64,000 nucleotides of DNA. It comes from Halanaeroarchaeum sulfurireducens (lineage in GTDB: Archaea > Halobacteriota > Halobacteria > Halobacteriales > Halobacteriaceae). The stretch is from the NCBI RefSeq assembly GCF_001011115.1, contig NZ_CP008874.1, positions 2,021,483 through 2,085,482 of the forward strand, given 5' to 3'. Position 1 is the stretch's first letter; the number at the start of each line of letters is the position of its first letter. Of this stretch, positions 25,767-34,032 are shown in pieces. The position numbers were made by a program, and so were the translations under genes. Under the pieces are notes generated by a model, which was not told the origin of the DNA, made no database searches, and saw only the letters and a program-made list of their open reading frames with translations.

Positions 25767-27947
25767 TTGACCGTGGCAGCCGAGGACTACCCGAGTTTCT
25801 TCCCGAAGCCCGAGCCGTACGAGAACCAGGAGCCCGCGATGGAGCGCATCGCTGACGCCCTCGAGGAGGGGCGCGACGTGCTCTTCGAGGGGGCCTGCGG
25901 GACCGGGAAGACCCTCGCCGCGCTCGCACCCGCGCTGGCCTACGCGCGGGCCAACGACAAGACGGTCGTCATCACGACGAACGTCCATCAGCAGATGCGC
26001 CAGTTTATCCACGAGGCACGCGAGATCAACGGCGAACAACCCATCAACGCCGTGGTCTTCAAGGGAAAGTCCTCGATGTGCCACATCGACGTCGACTACG
26101 AGGAGTGCCAGGTGCTCCGCGACAACACCCACGATCTGGTCGACGCCCAGCAGGAACTCGAGGAGCTACAGGAGCGCGAGCGGGAGTTGCTGGAACGGTC
26201 CCAGAAGGGCAGCGCCGAGGCCGCCGAGAGCCGACAGACCGTCCTCGAGGAGATCGACCAGCTCGAAGCGCAGATCGAGGACCTGCGCTCGGCGAACACC
26301 TGCGAGCACTACTACAACAACGTCACCCGGAACGACGACGCCTTCTTCGGCTGGCTCTACGACGACGTCCGCACACCGGAGGACATCTACGACTACGCCC
26401 AGGATCGAGGGTATTGCGGGTACGAGTTGCTCAAGGAGGGGATGGACGGGGTCGACCTGGCGGTCGCGAACTACCACCACCTCCTCGACCCGAGCATCCG
26501 GACGCAGTTCTTTCGGTGGCTGGGCCGTGACCCCGGGGACGTGGTCGCCGTCTTCGACGAGGCACACAACGTCGAGGACGCGGCCCGCGACCACGCGACC
26601 CGGACACTCAGCGAGCGGACCCTTGACGGAGCCATCGACGAGATGGTCGACCGAGAGGACCCGCGCGCGGAGGCGGCGCTGCGCGTGTTCCGCCCGTTTC
26701 GCGACGCACTCGTCGACACCTACGACGAGTCGTTCGGCTTCGGGGACCGCGAGGCCGTCGGCCCCAACTGGGAGGACGTCCCCGTGGCGAACGAGGAGGG
26801 ACGTGACGACCTCACGCTCGCGTTCCTCCGGCAGTACGAGGGGCCGGACATCGAGGACGACCTGCGCCTCGCCCAGCAGATCGGGGTCGACCTCGACCAG
26901 CAGTACGAGGAGGCCTACAAGCGCGGTGACGCGAACACGCGCAAAGAGAGCCAGACGCTGACAGCGAGCGTCTTCGTCGAGGCCTACCTCACGGAGGGCG
27001 ACGAACTGGGCCAGTACCCGACGCTCGCCGTCCGACGGGACGAGGGGCGCGACGAGATCATCGGTCGCGCGGAGCTGTACACCTGCATCCCGCGGCGGGT
27101 CACGGAACCCCTGTTCGACCAGGTCCACGCGTCGGTCCTGATGAGCGCGACACTGCGGCCCTTCGACGTGTTTGCGGACGTGCTCGGCCTCGACGATCCA
27201 GAGACGATGGCCTACGGCCTGAGTTTTCCCGAGTCGCGCCGTCGGACATTCGCCGTGGACGTCCCACCACTGTTCGCCAGCAAGCGCGAGGATCGGTCCG
27301 TCCAGCGGACCATCGCCGACGCGCTGGCCGACGTCGTCCGGTTCGCGCCCGGGAACGCACTGTTCTTCTTCCCGAGCTATGGCGAGGCCGAGCGGTACCA
27401 CGACCTGCTCGGGGACCGGATCGACGCGACGCGGTATCTCGATCGGGCGGGCGTCTCCGTCGAACAGCGGCGCACCGAGTTCGTCGCCGACGACAACGCG
27501 GTCATGTTCACCTCGCTGTGGGCCACGCTCGCGGAGGGGGTCAGTTTCGACGGCGACGACGCCCGCACGGTCGCGGTCGTCGGTGTGCCCTATCCGCATC
27601 TCGACGAGCGAGCCGATGCCGTCCAGACCGCCTACGACGAGGCCTTCGGGGATCGCGCCGACGACGCCGGCTGGCGCTACGCCGTCGAGATTCCGACCGT
27701 CAGGAAGACACGGCAGGCGCTGGGCCGTGTGTTGCGCTCGCCGGAGGACTTCGGGGCACGGGTGCTCCTCGACCGGCGGTACACCGCCCGCAGCCGGACC
27801 GAAATGGGCGAGTACAGCGTCAATGAGACGTTCCCACCCGAGGAGCGCGCCGAACTCGTCGACGTCCAGCCGCGGAAACTCAAGTACGCGATGCTCAACT
27901 TCTTCCAGGACGTGGACGCGTACGACGGCGACCCGCCGACGCCCTAG
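25767..27947 (+). CDS. XPD/Rad3-like ATP-dependent DNA helicase with Fe-S motif
   Basis: A 726-aa superfamily 2 helicase. Walker A GACGTGKTLAAL (about residue 42), the four Fe-S cysteines at about 105, 114, 179 and 217, the DEAH box (VFDEAHNVED, about 264), SATLRPFD, and the C-terminal motifs (MFTSLWATLAEGVSFDG, QALGRVLRSPEDFGARVLLDRRY). XPD unwinds DNA 5'-3' in nucleotide excision repair and transcription. An unusual glutamate-rich coiled coil (about 127-178) separates the second and third Fe-S cysteines. The start is TTG 25767, or GTG 25773. It converges with the 2H protein gene, overlapping by 4 bp. Confidence 0.92.
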   Translation: MTVAAEDYPSFFPKPEPYENQEPAMERIADALEEGRDVLFEGACGTGKTLAALAPALAYARANDKTVVITTNVHQQMRQFIHEAREINGEQPINAVVFKGKSSMCHIDVDYEECQVLRDNTHDLVDAQQELEELQERERELLERSQKGSAEAAESRQTVLEEIDQLEAQIEDLRSANTCEHYYNNVTRNDDAFFGWLYDDVRTPEDIYDYAQDRGYCGYELLKEGMDGVDLAVANYHHLLDPSIRTQFFRWLGRDPGDVVAVFDEAHNVEDAARDHATRTLSERTLDGAIDEMVDREDPRAEAALRVFRPFRDALVDTYDESFGFGDREAVGPNWEDVPVANEEGRDDLTLAFLRQYEGPDIEDDLRLAQQIGVDLDQQYEEAYKRGDANTRKESQTLTASVFVEAYLTEGDELGQYPTLAVRRDEGRDEIIGRAELYTCIPRRVTEPLFDQVHASVLMSATLRPFDVFADVLGLDDPETMAYGLSFPESRRRTFAVDVPPLFASKREDRSVQRTIADALADVVRFAPGNALFFFPSYGEAERYHDLLGDRIDATRYLDRAGVSVEQRRTEFVADDNAVMFTSLWATLAEGVSFDGDDARTVAVVGVPYPHLDERADAVQTAYDEAFGDRADDAGWRYAVEIPTVRKTRQALGRVLRSPEDFGARVLLDRRYTARSRTEMGEYSVNETFPPEERAELVDVQPRKLKYAMLNFFQDVDAYDGDPPTP

Positions 27948-28456
27948 GCGGGGAGGGGGACGGCGTCGATGCGCTCGGCGTGGCGAGCGTCGTAGAATTC
28001 CAGTTCATCGACCGTCCAGGTGACTGGCTCGAACGTCGCGTCCCGAAGCCGGTCGATGGCCCGGCCGCCACCGCCGCGAGCCAGCGTAACGTGCGGGGTG
28101 TACCCGTCACCTTCGAGGTCCGGCACCGCACCGAGCGCGTCGGTCAGTCGCTCGTGGATCGAACGCAGTCCGGGGCTCTCCACGGCCAGGTAGACCACCG
28201 GGGCGGGGCCGCGCGGCGGATCACGGAACACCCCGACGTCCCCAATACGTGCCTCGAACGCTGGGGCGCCGCGGAGGGCCTTCTTTGCCCGCCGCTCGAC
28301 CCCAAGATACTCCCGGCGGTCGTCGGCGTCGAGGCGCTTGATGACCAGCGTTCTGGTCCGGCTGTCGCGCACCCGGTCGAAGCCCACGAGTCTGGGCCGT
28401 AACGACGACGTGAGGTCGTGGACCGCGGGCGGAAGCGGGACGTTCAGACTGTACAC
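27944..28456 (-). CDS. 2'-5' RNA ligase-like (2H superfamily) protein with first His missing
   Basis: A 170-aa protein with a 2H phosphoesterase fold. The second catalytic motif is intact (PHVTLARGG), but where the first HxTL should be it reads TRTLVIKRL, so the first histidine seems replaced. It may be an inactive or altered member, perhaps an RNA-binding protein. Its strand is opposite to the XPD-like helicase gene, whose end it overlaps by four bases. Confidence 0.78.
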   Translation of the reverse strand: MYSLNVPLPPAVHDLTSSLRPRLVGFDRVRDSRTRTLVIKRLDADDRREYLGVERRAKKALRGAPAFEARIGDVGVFRDPPRGPAPVVYLAVESPGLRSIHERLTDALGAVPDLEGDGYTPHVTLARGGGGRAIDRLRDATFEPVTWTVDELEFYDARHAERIDAVPLPA

Positions 28457-28501
28457 GGTTCGGTTTGGGGGTCCGGAGACAAGTGGATAACGCTCCGGGA
28501 C

Positions 28502-28693
28502 TCACCGGCGGTCGAGCAGCCACCGCACCACCAGCGCGAGGAGGGCGAGCGCGACGAGGACGGGGAGCAGTTTGAACAGGATCCAGGTGGTGAGCTGGAG
28601 GACCAATCGCACGATCCAGAGGGCCACCAGGACGACGGCGAGCAGGAGAGCGACCCGCACGAGCGTCCCGACGTCGAAACGCGGCGTTTTCAT
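28502..28693 (-). CDS. Small two-span membrane protein
   Basis: A 63-aa protein with two hydrophobic stretches (about residues 11-32 and 38-58) and basic ends (MKTPRFDVG; VVRWLLDRR). It lies 45 bp upstream of the 2H gene on the same strand, probably in one unit. The function is unknown. Confidence 0.7.
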   Translation of the reverse strand: MKTPRFDVGTLVRVALLLAVVLVALWIVRLVLQLTTWILFKLLPVLVALALLALVVRWLLDRR

Positions 28694-28760
28694 CTGCCGT
28701 GGCTATGGCTACCGTGACAATAAGCCTGGGGAACGGCGAGCGTTGCGTGCGAACGAAGGG

Positions 28761-28770
28761 TTAATATATT
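28761..28770 (+). promoter_or_regulatory. TATA element upstream of the argG leader ORF
   Basis: TTAATATATT, about 27 nt before ATG 28795. The transcript would start almost at that ATG, so argG would have a leader of about 190 nt. Confidence 0.55.
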
Positions 28771-28794
28771 GGACCCAAATATTATCTCGTAACG

Positions 28795-28887
28795 ATGCAC
28801 GCTCCGGCCAGCGTCGTGGGTACGCCCGCCGCTAGCGCGGAGTCCGTCTCCGTTTTCCTGCCGCGACGACGACCGGGGTCCTTTTAG
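28795..28887 (+). CDS. Candidate argG leader peptide with consecutive Arg codons
   Basis: A 30-codon ORF starting at the expected transcript start of argG. It ends in PRRRPGSF, with three CGA codons in a row at 28864-28872, right before a GGGGTC/GACCCC hairpin that overlaps its stop. No family match is expected for such a peptide. Placement, Arg codons and hairpin suggest an attenuation leader for the arginine operon. A chance ORF remains possible. Confidence 0.4.
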   Translation: MHAPASVVGTPAASAESVSVFLPRRRPGSF

Positions 28888-28892
28888 ACCCC
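28875..28892 (+). promoter_or_regulatory. Hairpin at the end of the argG leader ORF
   Basis: GGGGTC (28875-28880) pairs perfectly with GACCCC (28887-28892), with a six-base loop containing TTTT and part of the leader stop codon. It could act as an attenuator or pause site in the argG leader. Confidence 0.5.
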
Positions 28893-28980
28893 CTCATCAT
28901 ACCACAATCGACCCGACTGGTCGCTCGTTCCAACTCGTCGCGGCATCGCCGTTCGAATACACCCCCAACCGATCCACACA

Positions 28981-30216
28981 ATGTCACAGGAGACGGTCGC
29001 GCTCGCCTTTTCGGGCGGGCTCGACACCACGGTCAGCGTACCGCTGCTGAAAGAAGAGTACGGCTACGACGAGGTCATCGGCGTCACCGTCGACGTCGGC
29101 CAGCCCCAGGCCGAGTTCGACGAGGCGACCGAGACTGCCGAAGCGCACGACATCGAGCACTACCTCGTCGACGCAACCGAGGAGTTCGCCGACGTCTGTT
29201 TCGACGCGGTCAAGGCGAACGCCACCTACCAGGGCTATCCCCTGGGGACCGCACTCGCACGCCCGGTCATCGCCCAGAAGATACTCGACGTCGCCATCGA
29301 ACACGGCGCGTCGGCGGTCGCCCACGGTGCGACCGGGAAAGGCAACGACCAGCTCCGGTTTGAGGCGGTCTGGCGCCAGTCCGACCTCGAGGTCATCGCG
29401 CCCATCCGCGAACTCGGCCTCACCCGCGAGTGGGAGATCGAGTACGCCAATGAGAAGGGCCTCCCCGTCGACGCCGGGAACGACGGCGAGTGGTCCATCG
29501 ACTCGAACCTCTGGAGTCGGTCCATCGAGGGGGGCGATCTCGAGGACCCGGCACACGTCCCGACCCAGGACATCTACGACTGGACCGACGCGCCCACCGG
29601 CGAGACCGCGACGGTCGAGATCGCCTTCGCGGAGGGCGTCCCGATCGGCCTCGACGGCGAACCGATGGAGCCCGTCGAGCTGATCGAGACGCTCAACGAC
29701 CTCGCCGGGCAGTACGGCGTCGGTCGCACGGACCTCATGGAGGACCGCATGCTCGGCCTCAAGGTTCGCGAGAACTACGAGCATCCGGCGGCGACGACGC
29801 TCCTCGCGGCACACGAGGCCCTCGAGGGGCTCGTCCTGACCAAGGACGAGCGCCAGTTCAAAACGCAGATCGACCAGCAGTGGGCCGAGAAGGCCTACGA
29901 AGGACTGCTCTCCGTCCCGTTCGTGAGCGCTCTGGAGGGATTCATCGCCGAGACTCAGACCGCGGTGACCGGCACGGTGACCGTCAAGTTCGAGGGGGGC
30001 CAGGCGCGGCCGGTCGCCCGCGAGAGCGAGCACTCGGTTTACTCCGAATCGGCCGCCTCCTTCGACACGGAGGGCGTCCTCGGGGATATCACCCAGTCGG
30101 ACGCGACGGGCGTCGCCAAGTACCATGGCTTCCAGGGCCGTCTCGCGAATACGAGCGGGGAAACCGGGACGGACACTCACGAACTGACCGCCGACGGCGG
30201 AAACGACGAGGAGTGA
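28981..30216 (+). CDS. argG: Argininosuccinate synthase
   Basis: A 411-aa enzyme that condenses citrulline and aspartate with ATP to argininosuccinate. The N-terminal ATP pyrophosphatase loop (LAFSGGLDTTVSVPLL) and the AHGATGKGNDQLRFE and EWSIDSNLWSRSIEGG blocks are diagnostic. Complete length. argH follows after one base, and a long leader with a candidate Arg-rich peptide precedes it. Confidence 0.97.
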   Translation: MSQETVALAFSGGLDTTVSVPLLKEEYGYDEVIGVTVDVGQPQAEFDEATETAEAHDIEHYLVDATEEFADVCFDAVKANATYQGYPLGTALARPVIAQKILDVAIEHGASAVAHGATGKGNDQLRFEAVWRQSDLEVIAPIRELGLTREWEIEYANEKGLPVDAGNDGEWSIDSNLWSRSIEGGDLEDPAHVPTQDIYDWTDAPTGETATVEIAFAEGVPIGLDGEPMEPVELIETLNDLAGQYGVGRTDLMEDRMLGLKVRENYEHPAATTLLAAHEALEGLVLTKDERQFKTQIDQQWAEKAYEGLLSVPFVSALEGFIAETQTAVTGTVTVKFEGGQARPVARESEHSVYSESAASFDTEGVLGDITQSDATGVAKYHGFQGRLANTSGETGTDTHELTADGGNDEE

Positions 30217-30217
30217 G

Positions 30218-31687
30218 ATGACCGACGGCGACGAGGGTCCCGACACGGTGGTTCGCCGCGACCGCTTCAGCGGCGGCCCCGCCCGGGAGTTCCTCTCCTC
30301 GATGGCCGACGACGAGCGCATCTTCGCCGCGGACCTCGCGGTCGACCGCGCCCACGTCGCCATGCTCGCCGAGCAGGACATCGTCGCAGACGACGAAGCG
30401 GCGATTATCTACCGGGCGCTCGATCGTGTCGAGGAGGGCGGCTTTTCCGGGTTGCCCGACGGCGAGGACGTCCACGAGGCGATCGAGACGGCCGTCGTCG
30501 ACGCGGTCGGTCCGGTCGGGGGCAAGATGCACACCGCGCGCTCGCGCAACGACGAGGTCGCGACGTGCATCCGGTATCGCCTCCGGTCGGATTTGCTGGA
30601 GGTCGCCAGGGTCGCGGCCGGCTTCCGCGAGCAGGTGGCCGACACCGCCGCGGCGAACGTCGAGACGGTGATGCCCGGCTACACCCACCTCCAGCCCGCA
30701 CAGCCCACGACGGTCGCCCACTGGCTCTCGTCGTACGTTCAGGCGGCCGAGCGTGACACGGCCCGCCTGCTCGACGCCTACGACCGCACGAACCGGTCGC
30801 CCCTCGGCGCGGCGGCGTTCGCGGGGACGCCCTTCGACGTCGACCGAGAGCGGACGGCCGACCTCCTGGGCTTCGACGGCCTCGTCGAGAACGCGATGGA
30901 CGCGGTCTCCACGCGGGACTTCCTCCTCGAATCCGTCGCGGCGCTCGCGGGCCTCGCGAACACGCTCTCCGGACTGGCCGAGGATCTGGTCGTGCTCGCC
31001 AACAAGGGGCTCGTGGCCGTGCACGACGACTACGCCTCGACGTCCTCGATCATGCCCCAGAAGAAGAATCCGGACACCCTCGAACTCGTCCGCGCGACAG
31101 CGGGCGATGCGAGCGCGGCCCTGAACGGGCTGCTTACCACCCTGAAGGGGCTGCCCCGGTCGTACAACCGCGACCTGCAGAACGCGACCGGGTACGCCTG
31201 GGAGGCCGTCGACGCCGTGACCGAGGCCACCGCGGTCGCGGGCGGCGCAGTCGGGACGGCCACCTGGCCCGAGAGGGCGCTCGAAGCCGCCGCCGGCGAA
31301 GGGTTCTCGACGGCGACCGGCGTCGCCGACCTGCTGGCGATGGGCGGAATGCCGTTCCGGACGGCCCACGAGATCGTGGCGAGTGCGGCCGAGGACGCGA
31401 CGGACGGATCGCCCGACCTCGCCACCATCGAAGCCGCCACGCGGGAGGTCACCGGCGCAGCCCTGTCCGAGTACGTCTCTCGCGAGGCCGTCGAATCGGC
31501 GCTCGACCCGGTCGAGAGCGTCAGTTCGCGCGATTCGCGCGGCGGCCCGGGCCCGGACGCCGCCGAGGCCACCCTGAAGGAGCTGACCGCCTCCCTCGAA
31601 ACCCACCGTGACGCCATCGACGAGCGCCAGCGCCGGATCCAACGGGCGACCGACCGTCGCCAGGAGGTCGTCGAACGCTATGTGTGA
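30218..31687 (+). CDS. argH: Argininosuccinate lyase
   Basis: A 489-aa member of the fumarase/aspartase superfamily that splits argininosuccinate to arginine and fumarate. It has the superfamily signature SSIMPQKKNPDTLEL, the GGKMHTARSRNDEVAT N-terminal block and PGYTHLQPAQPTT. ATG 30218 follows the argG stop by one base, so the genes are co-translated. It ends the first arg transcription unit; a 217-bp gap with a new promoter follows. Confidence 0.97.
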   Translation: MTDGDEGPDTVVRRDRFSGGPAREFLSSMADDERIFAADLAVDRAHVAMLAEQDIVADDEAAIIYRALDRVEEGGFSGLPDGEDVHEAIETAVVDAVGPVGGKMHTARSRNDEVATCIRYRLRSDLLEVARVAAGFREQVADTAAANVETVMPGYTHLQPAQPTTVAHWLSSYVQAAERDTARLLDAYDRTNRSPLGAAAFAGTPFDVDRERTADLLGFDGLVENAMDAVSTRDFLLESVAALAGLANTLSGLAEDLVVLANKGLVAVHDDYASTSSIMPQKKNPDTLELVRATAGDASAALNGLLTTLKGLPRSYNRDLQNATGYAWEAVDAVTEATAVAGGAVGTATWPERALEAAAGEGFSTATGVADLLAMGGMPFRTAHEIVASAAEDATDGSPDLATIEAATREVTGAALSEYVSREAVESALDPVESVSSRDSRGGPGPDAAEATLKELTASLETHRDAIDERQRRIQRATDRRQEVVERYV

Positions 31688-31839
31688 GCGACCCACGGTC
31701 TGTGGCCCGCGGCTGGCCGACCGCCCGCGACCGCCACGACGACCGCCCCGTTGTGGGGCACATATCACAAAACCGTCAAGGCGCGACGGAAAACGATTCA
31801 GTTGAATTGGGCTTTCAGACATCGTTAGACGGTAGTCCG

Positions 31840-31865
31840 GATATTGTAAGCTATCTGGTAATATC
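31840..31865. promoter_or_regulatory. Inverted repeat upstream of the lysW operon
   Basis: GATATT (31840-31845) and AATATC (31860-31865) form a 26-bp imperfect palindrome ending about 6 bp before the TATA box. Its place suggests an operator for a regulator of arginine genes, but no regulator is assigned. Confidence 0.35.
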
Positions 31866-31870
31866 GACAT

Positions 31871-31878
31871 CCTTAAGT
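31871..31878 (+). promoter_or_regulatory. TATA element of the lysW-argE operon
   Basis: CCTTAAGT about 27-34 nt upstream of the lysW ATG at 31905. Confidence 0.5.
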
Positions 31879-31904
31879 GGGTAGACCGGATACACACGAC
31901 TGCA

Positions 31905-32069
31905 ATGACAGCGTGTCCCGAGTGCGGGGCCGACGTGGCCCTGCACGACGACCTCGAAGTGGGAGAGATCGTCGACTGTTCGACCTGCGGTACCGAACTG
32001 GAGGTCACCGACGTGAACCCGCCGGTCCTCGAACGAGCCCCGGAGCTCGACGAGGACTGGGGGGAGTGA
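31905..32069 (+). CDS. lysW: Amino-group carrier protein LysW/ArgW
   Basis: A 54-aa acidic carrier. Its C-terminal glutamate is amidated to the amino group of the substrate, protecting it through the pathway. It has a zinc-ribbon pair (CPECG, CSTCG) and the required C-terminal EDWGE motif. Too short for a larger-ORF scan; the open frame at 31877-32956 is the argX frame extended. Its stop overlaps the GTG start of argX. Confidence 0.95.
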   Translation: MTACPECGADVALHDDLEVGEIVDCSTCGTELEVTDVNPPVLERAPELDEDWGE

Positions 32070-32956
32070 CCGTGGACGTCGGCCTCCTCTACTCCCGGAT
32101 CCGCCAGGACGAGAAGCTCCTCCTCGCCGAGCTGCGCGACCGCGGCCACGAGGTGCACAAGGTGGACGTCCGCGACCAGCAGTTCGGCCCCCAGGAGTCG
32201 AGTGCGGACTTCGACGCGATGGACGTCGTCCTGGACCGGACGCTCGCGACCAGTCGGTCGCTTTACACCACGAGCTTCCTCGACGCCTACGACGTGCCCG
32301 TGATCAACGACGCGGAGACGGCCCGCGTCTGTGCCGACAAGGTCCAGACCACGCTCGCACTCGCGCAGGCCGACGTCCAGACCCCGGAGACGAAAGTCGC
32401 GTACACCGTCGACAGCGCGATGGAGGCCATCGAGTCCTTTGGCTACCCCGTCGTGCTCAAGCCCGTGGTCGGTTCGTGGGGCCGGCTGTTGGCCCGGATC
32501 GAGGACGAACACGCCGCCGAGGCCCTCCTCGAGCACAAGGCGACGCTGGGACACTACGAGCACAAGGTGTTCTACATCCAGGAGTTCGTCGACAAGCCGG
32601 GCCGCGACTTCCGGGTACTCGCGCTCGACGGCACCCCGGTCGCCGGAATGGTTCGCTCCTCGGATCACTGGCTGACGAACGCCGCGAAGGGCGCGAAGAC
32701 GGCCGAACTCGAGATCACGCCAGAGATCGCCGAGATCGTCGAGAACGCGAGCGCGGCGGTCGGCGGCGGCATGCTCGGCATCGACATCATGGAGACCGAG
32801 GACGGCGAGTACACCGTTCACGAGATCAATCACACGGTCGAGTTCAAGGCGCTGACCGACGCCGTCGAGGTCGACGTTCCCGCGGCGGTCGTCGACTGGC
32901 TCGAGGTGAAAGTTGCCCAATCGACCGAGGGCTCCACCGGCGAGGTGACCGCCTGA
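32066..32956 (+). CDS. argX: Glutamate-LysW ligase ArgX (LysX-type ATP-grasp)
   Basis: A 296-aa RimK-like ATP-grasp ligase that attaches glutamate (for arginine) and/or alpha-aminoadipate (for lysine) to LysW. It shows YPVVLKPVVGSWGRLLARI, NAAKGAKTAE and the EINHTVEFK motif that lies by the substrate site in the LysX/ArgX family. The start is GTG 32066, overlapping the lysW stop (GTGA). Arg-gene neighbours favour glutamate as substrate. Confidence 0.93.
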   Translation: MTVDVGLLYSRIRQDEKLLLAELRDRGHEVHKVDVRDQQFGPQESSADFDAMDVVLDRTLATSRSLYTTSFLDAYDVPVINDAETARVCADKVQTTLALAQADVQTPETKVAYTVDSAMEAIESFGYPVVLKPVVGSWGRLLARIEDEHAAEALLEHKATLGHYEHKVFYIQEFVDKPGRDFRVLALDGTPVAGMVRSSDHWLTNAAKGAKTAELEITPEIAEIVENASAAVGGGMLGIDIMETEDGEYTVHEINHTVEFKALTDAVEVDVPAAVVDWLEVKVAQSTEGSTGEVTA

Positions 32957-34032
32957 TGGCCACGGGCGCGACTCCCGAAACCGGGGCGGGGACGGCGGAC
33001 ACGGTCTCCGCATCGGTCGTGGGCGCGAGTGGATTTACCGGGGGCGAGCTGCTCCGGCTGCTGGCCGGCCACCCGCGGTTCGCGGTGGCCCAGGCGACCA
33101 GTCGCGAGTACGCAAATCGTACCGTCGGTAGCGTCCACCCGAACCTTCGCCACCTCGACGTCAGGTTCGTTTCTCCCGACGAGATAGAACCGGTCGACGT
33201 CCTGTTCGCCGCGATGCCTCACGGCGCCTCGATGGAGCGTATCGAGGAGTTTCGCGACCTGGCCGGAACGGTCGTAGACCTGAGTGCGGACTTCCGCCTC
33301 GACGACGCGACCAAGTACGACGAGTGGTACGACGGTCACACGGCCCCCGAGCACCTCGACGACGCCGTGTACGCGCTACCCGAGCGCCATCGCGACGAAC
33401 TGCCGGGCGCCGACATCGTGGCGAGCGGTGGCTGCAACGCGACCGCGACGATCCTGGGTCTCGGGCCGCTCGCGGACGCCGACCTCCTCGACGGGGCGGA
33501 CGTGGTGGTCGACGTGAAGGTCGGCTCCTCGGAGGGGGGCGCCGGCGGCGGCGAGGCCGGCTCGCACCCCGAACGCTCCGGCGTGGTCCGTCCCTACGCC
33601 CCGACTGGCCATCGCCACGAAGCCGAGATCGAGCAGGAACTCGGCCTGTCGGTCTCGTTCACCGCTCACGCGGTGGACATGGTGCGCGGCGCCTCGGCGA
33701 CCGCTCACGTCTTCCCCGAGGATCTCCCCACAAAGGGGGACCTGTGGACGGCCTTCCGCGGGGCCTACGAGGACGAACCGTTCGTGCGCCTCGTGGCCGG
33801 CGGCGGGGGCGTCTATCGCTACCCCGAGCCCAAGGCCGTCGCGGCGACGAACCACGCAGAGGTCGGCTTCGAACTCGACGAACGCAACGACCGGCTCGTG
33901 GTTTTCAGCGCCATCGACAACATGATGAAGGGCTCGGCGGGGCAGGCGGTTCACGCCGCCAACGTCGCGCTCGGCTTCGAAGAGACCGCCGGCCTCGACT
34001 TTCAGGGGCTCCACCCCGTGGGCGCGCCATGA
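32956..34032 (+). CDS. argC: N-acetyl-gamma-glutamyl-phosphate reductase / LysW-glutamyl-phosphate reductase
   Basis: A 358-aa NADPH-dependent reductase making the semialdehyde on the LysW carrier. The NADP-binding loop (SVVGASGFTGGELLRLL), catalytic cysteine region (ASGGCNATATILGL) and GHRHEAEIEQ motif are present. ATG 32956 overlaps the argX stop (TGATG). A short Gly/Ala/Thr-rich N-terminal extension of about 18 residues precedes the Rossmann fold. Confidence 0.95.
   Translation: MATGATPETGAGTADTVSASVVGASGFTGGELLRLLAGHPRFAVAQATSREYANRTVGSVHPNLRHLDVRFVSPDEIEPVDVLFAAMPHGASMERIEEFRDLAGTVVDLSADFRLDDATKYDEWYDGHTAPEHLDDAVYALPERHRDELPGADIVASGGCNATATILGLGPLADADLLDGADVVVDVKVGSSEGGAGGGEAGSHPERSGVVRPYAPTGHRHEAEIEQELGLSVSFTAHAVDMVRGASATAHVFPEDLPTKGDLWTAFRGAYEDEPFVRLVAGGGGVYRYPEPKAVAATNHAEVGFELDERNDRLVVFSAIDNMMKGSAGQAVHAANVALGFEETAGLDFQGLHPVGAP

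Larger units (their letters stand above)
28694..28980. other. Long argG leader region
   Basis: 287 bp between divergent genes. It holds the argG promoter (28761-28770), a 30-codon leader ORF (28795-28887) and a hairpin (28875-28892). The last 88 bp before argG show no further TATA box. Confidence 0.6.

Noticed and set aside
30089..33013. A 974-codon open frame on the minus strand
   Set aside because: It is antisense to argH, lysW and argX and parts of their neighbours; its residues reflect GC-rich codon shadows.
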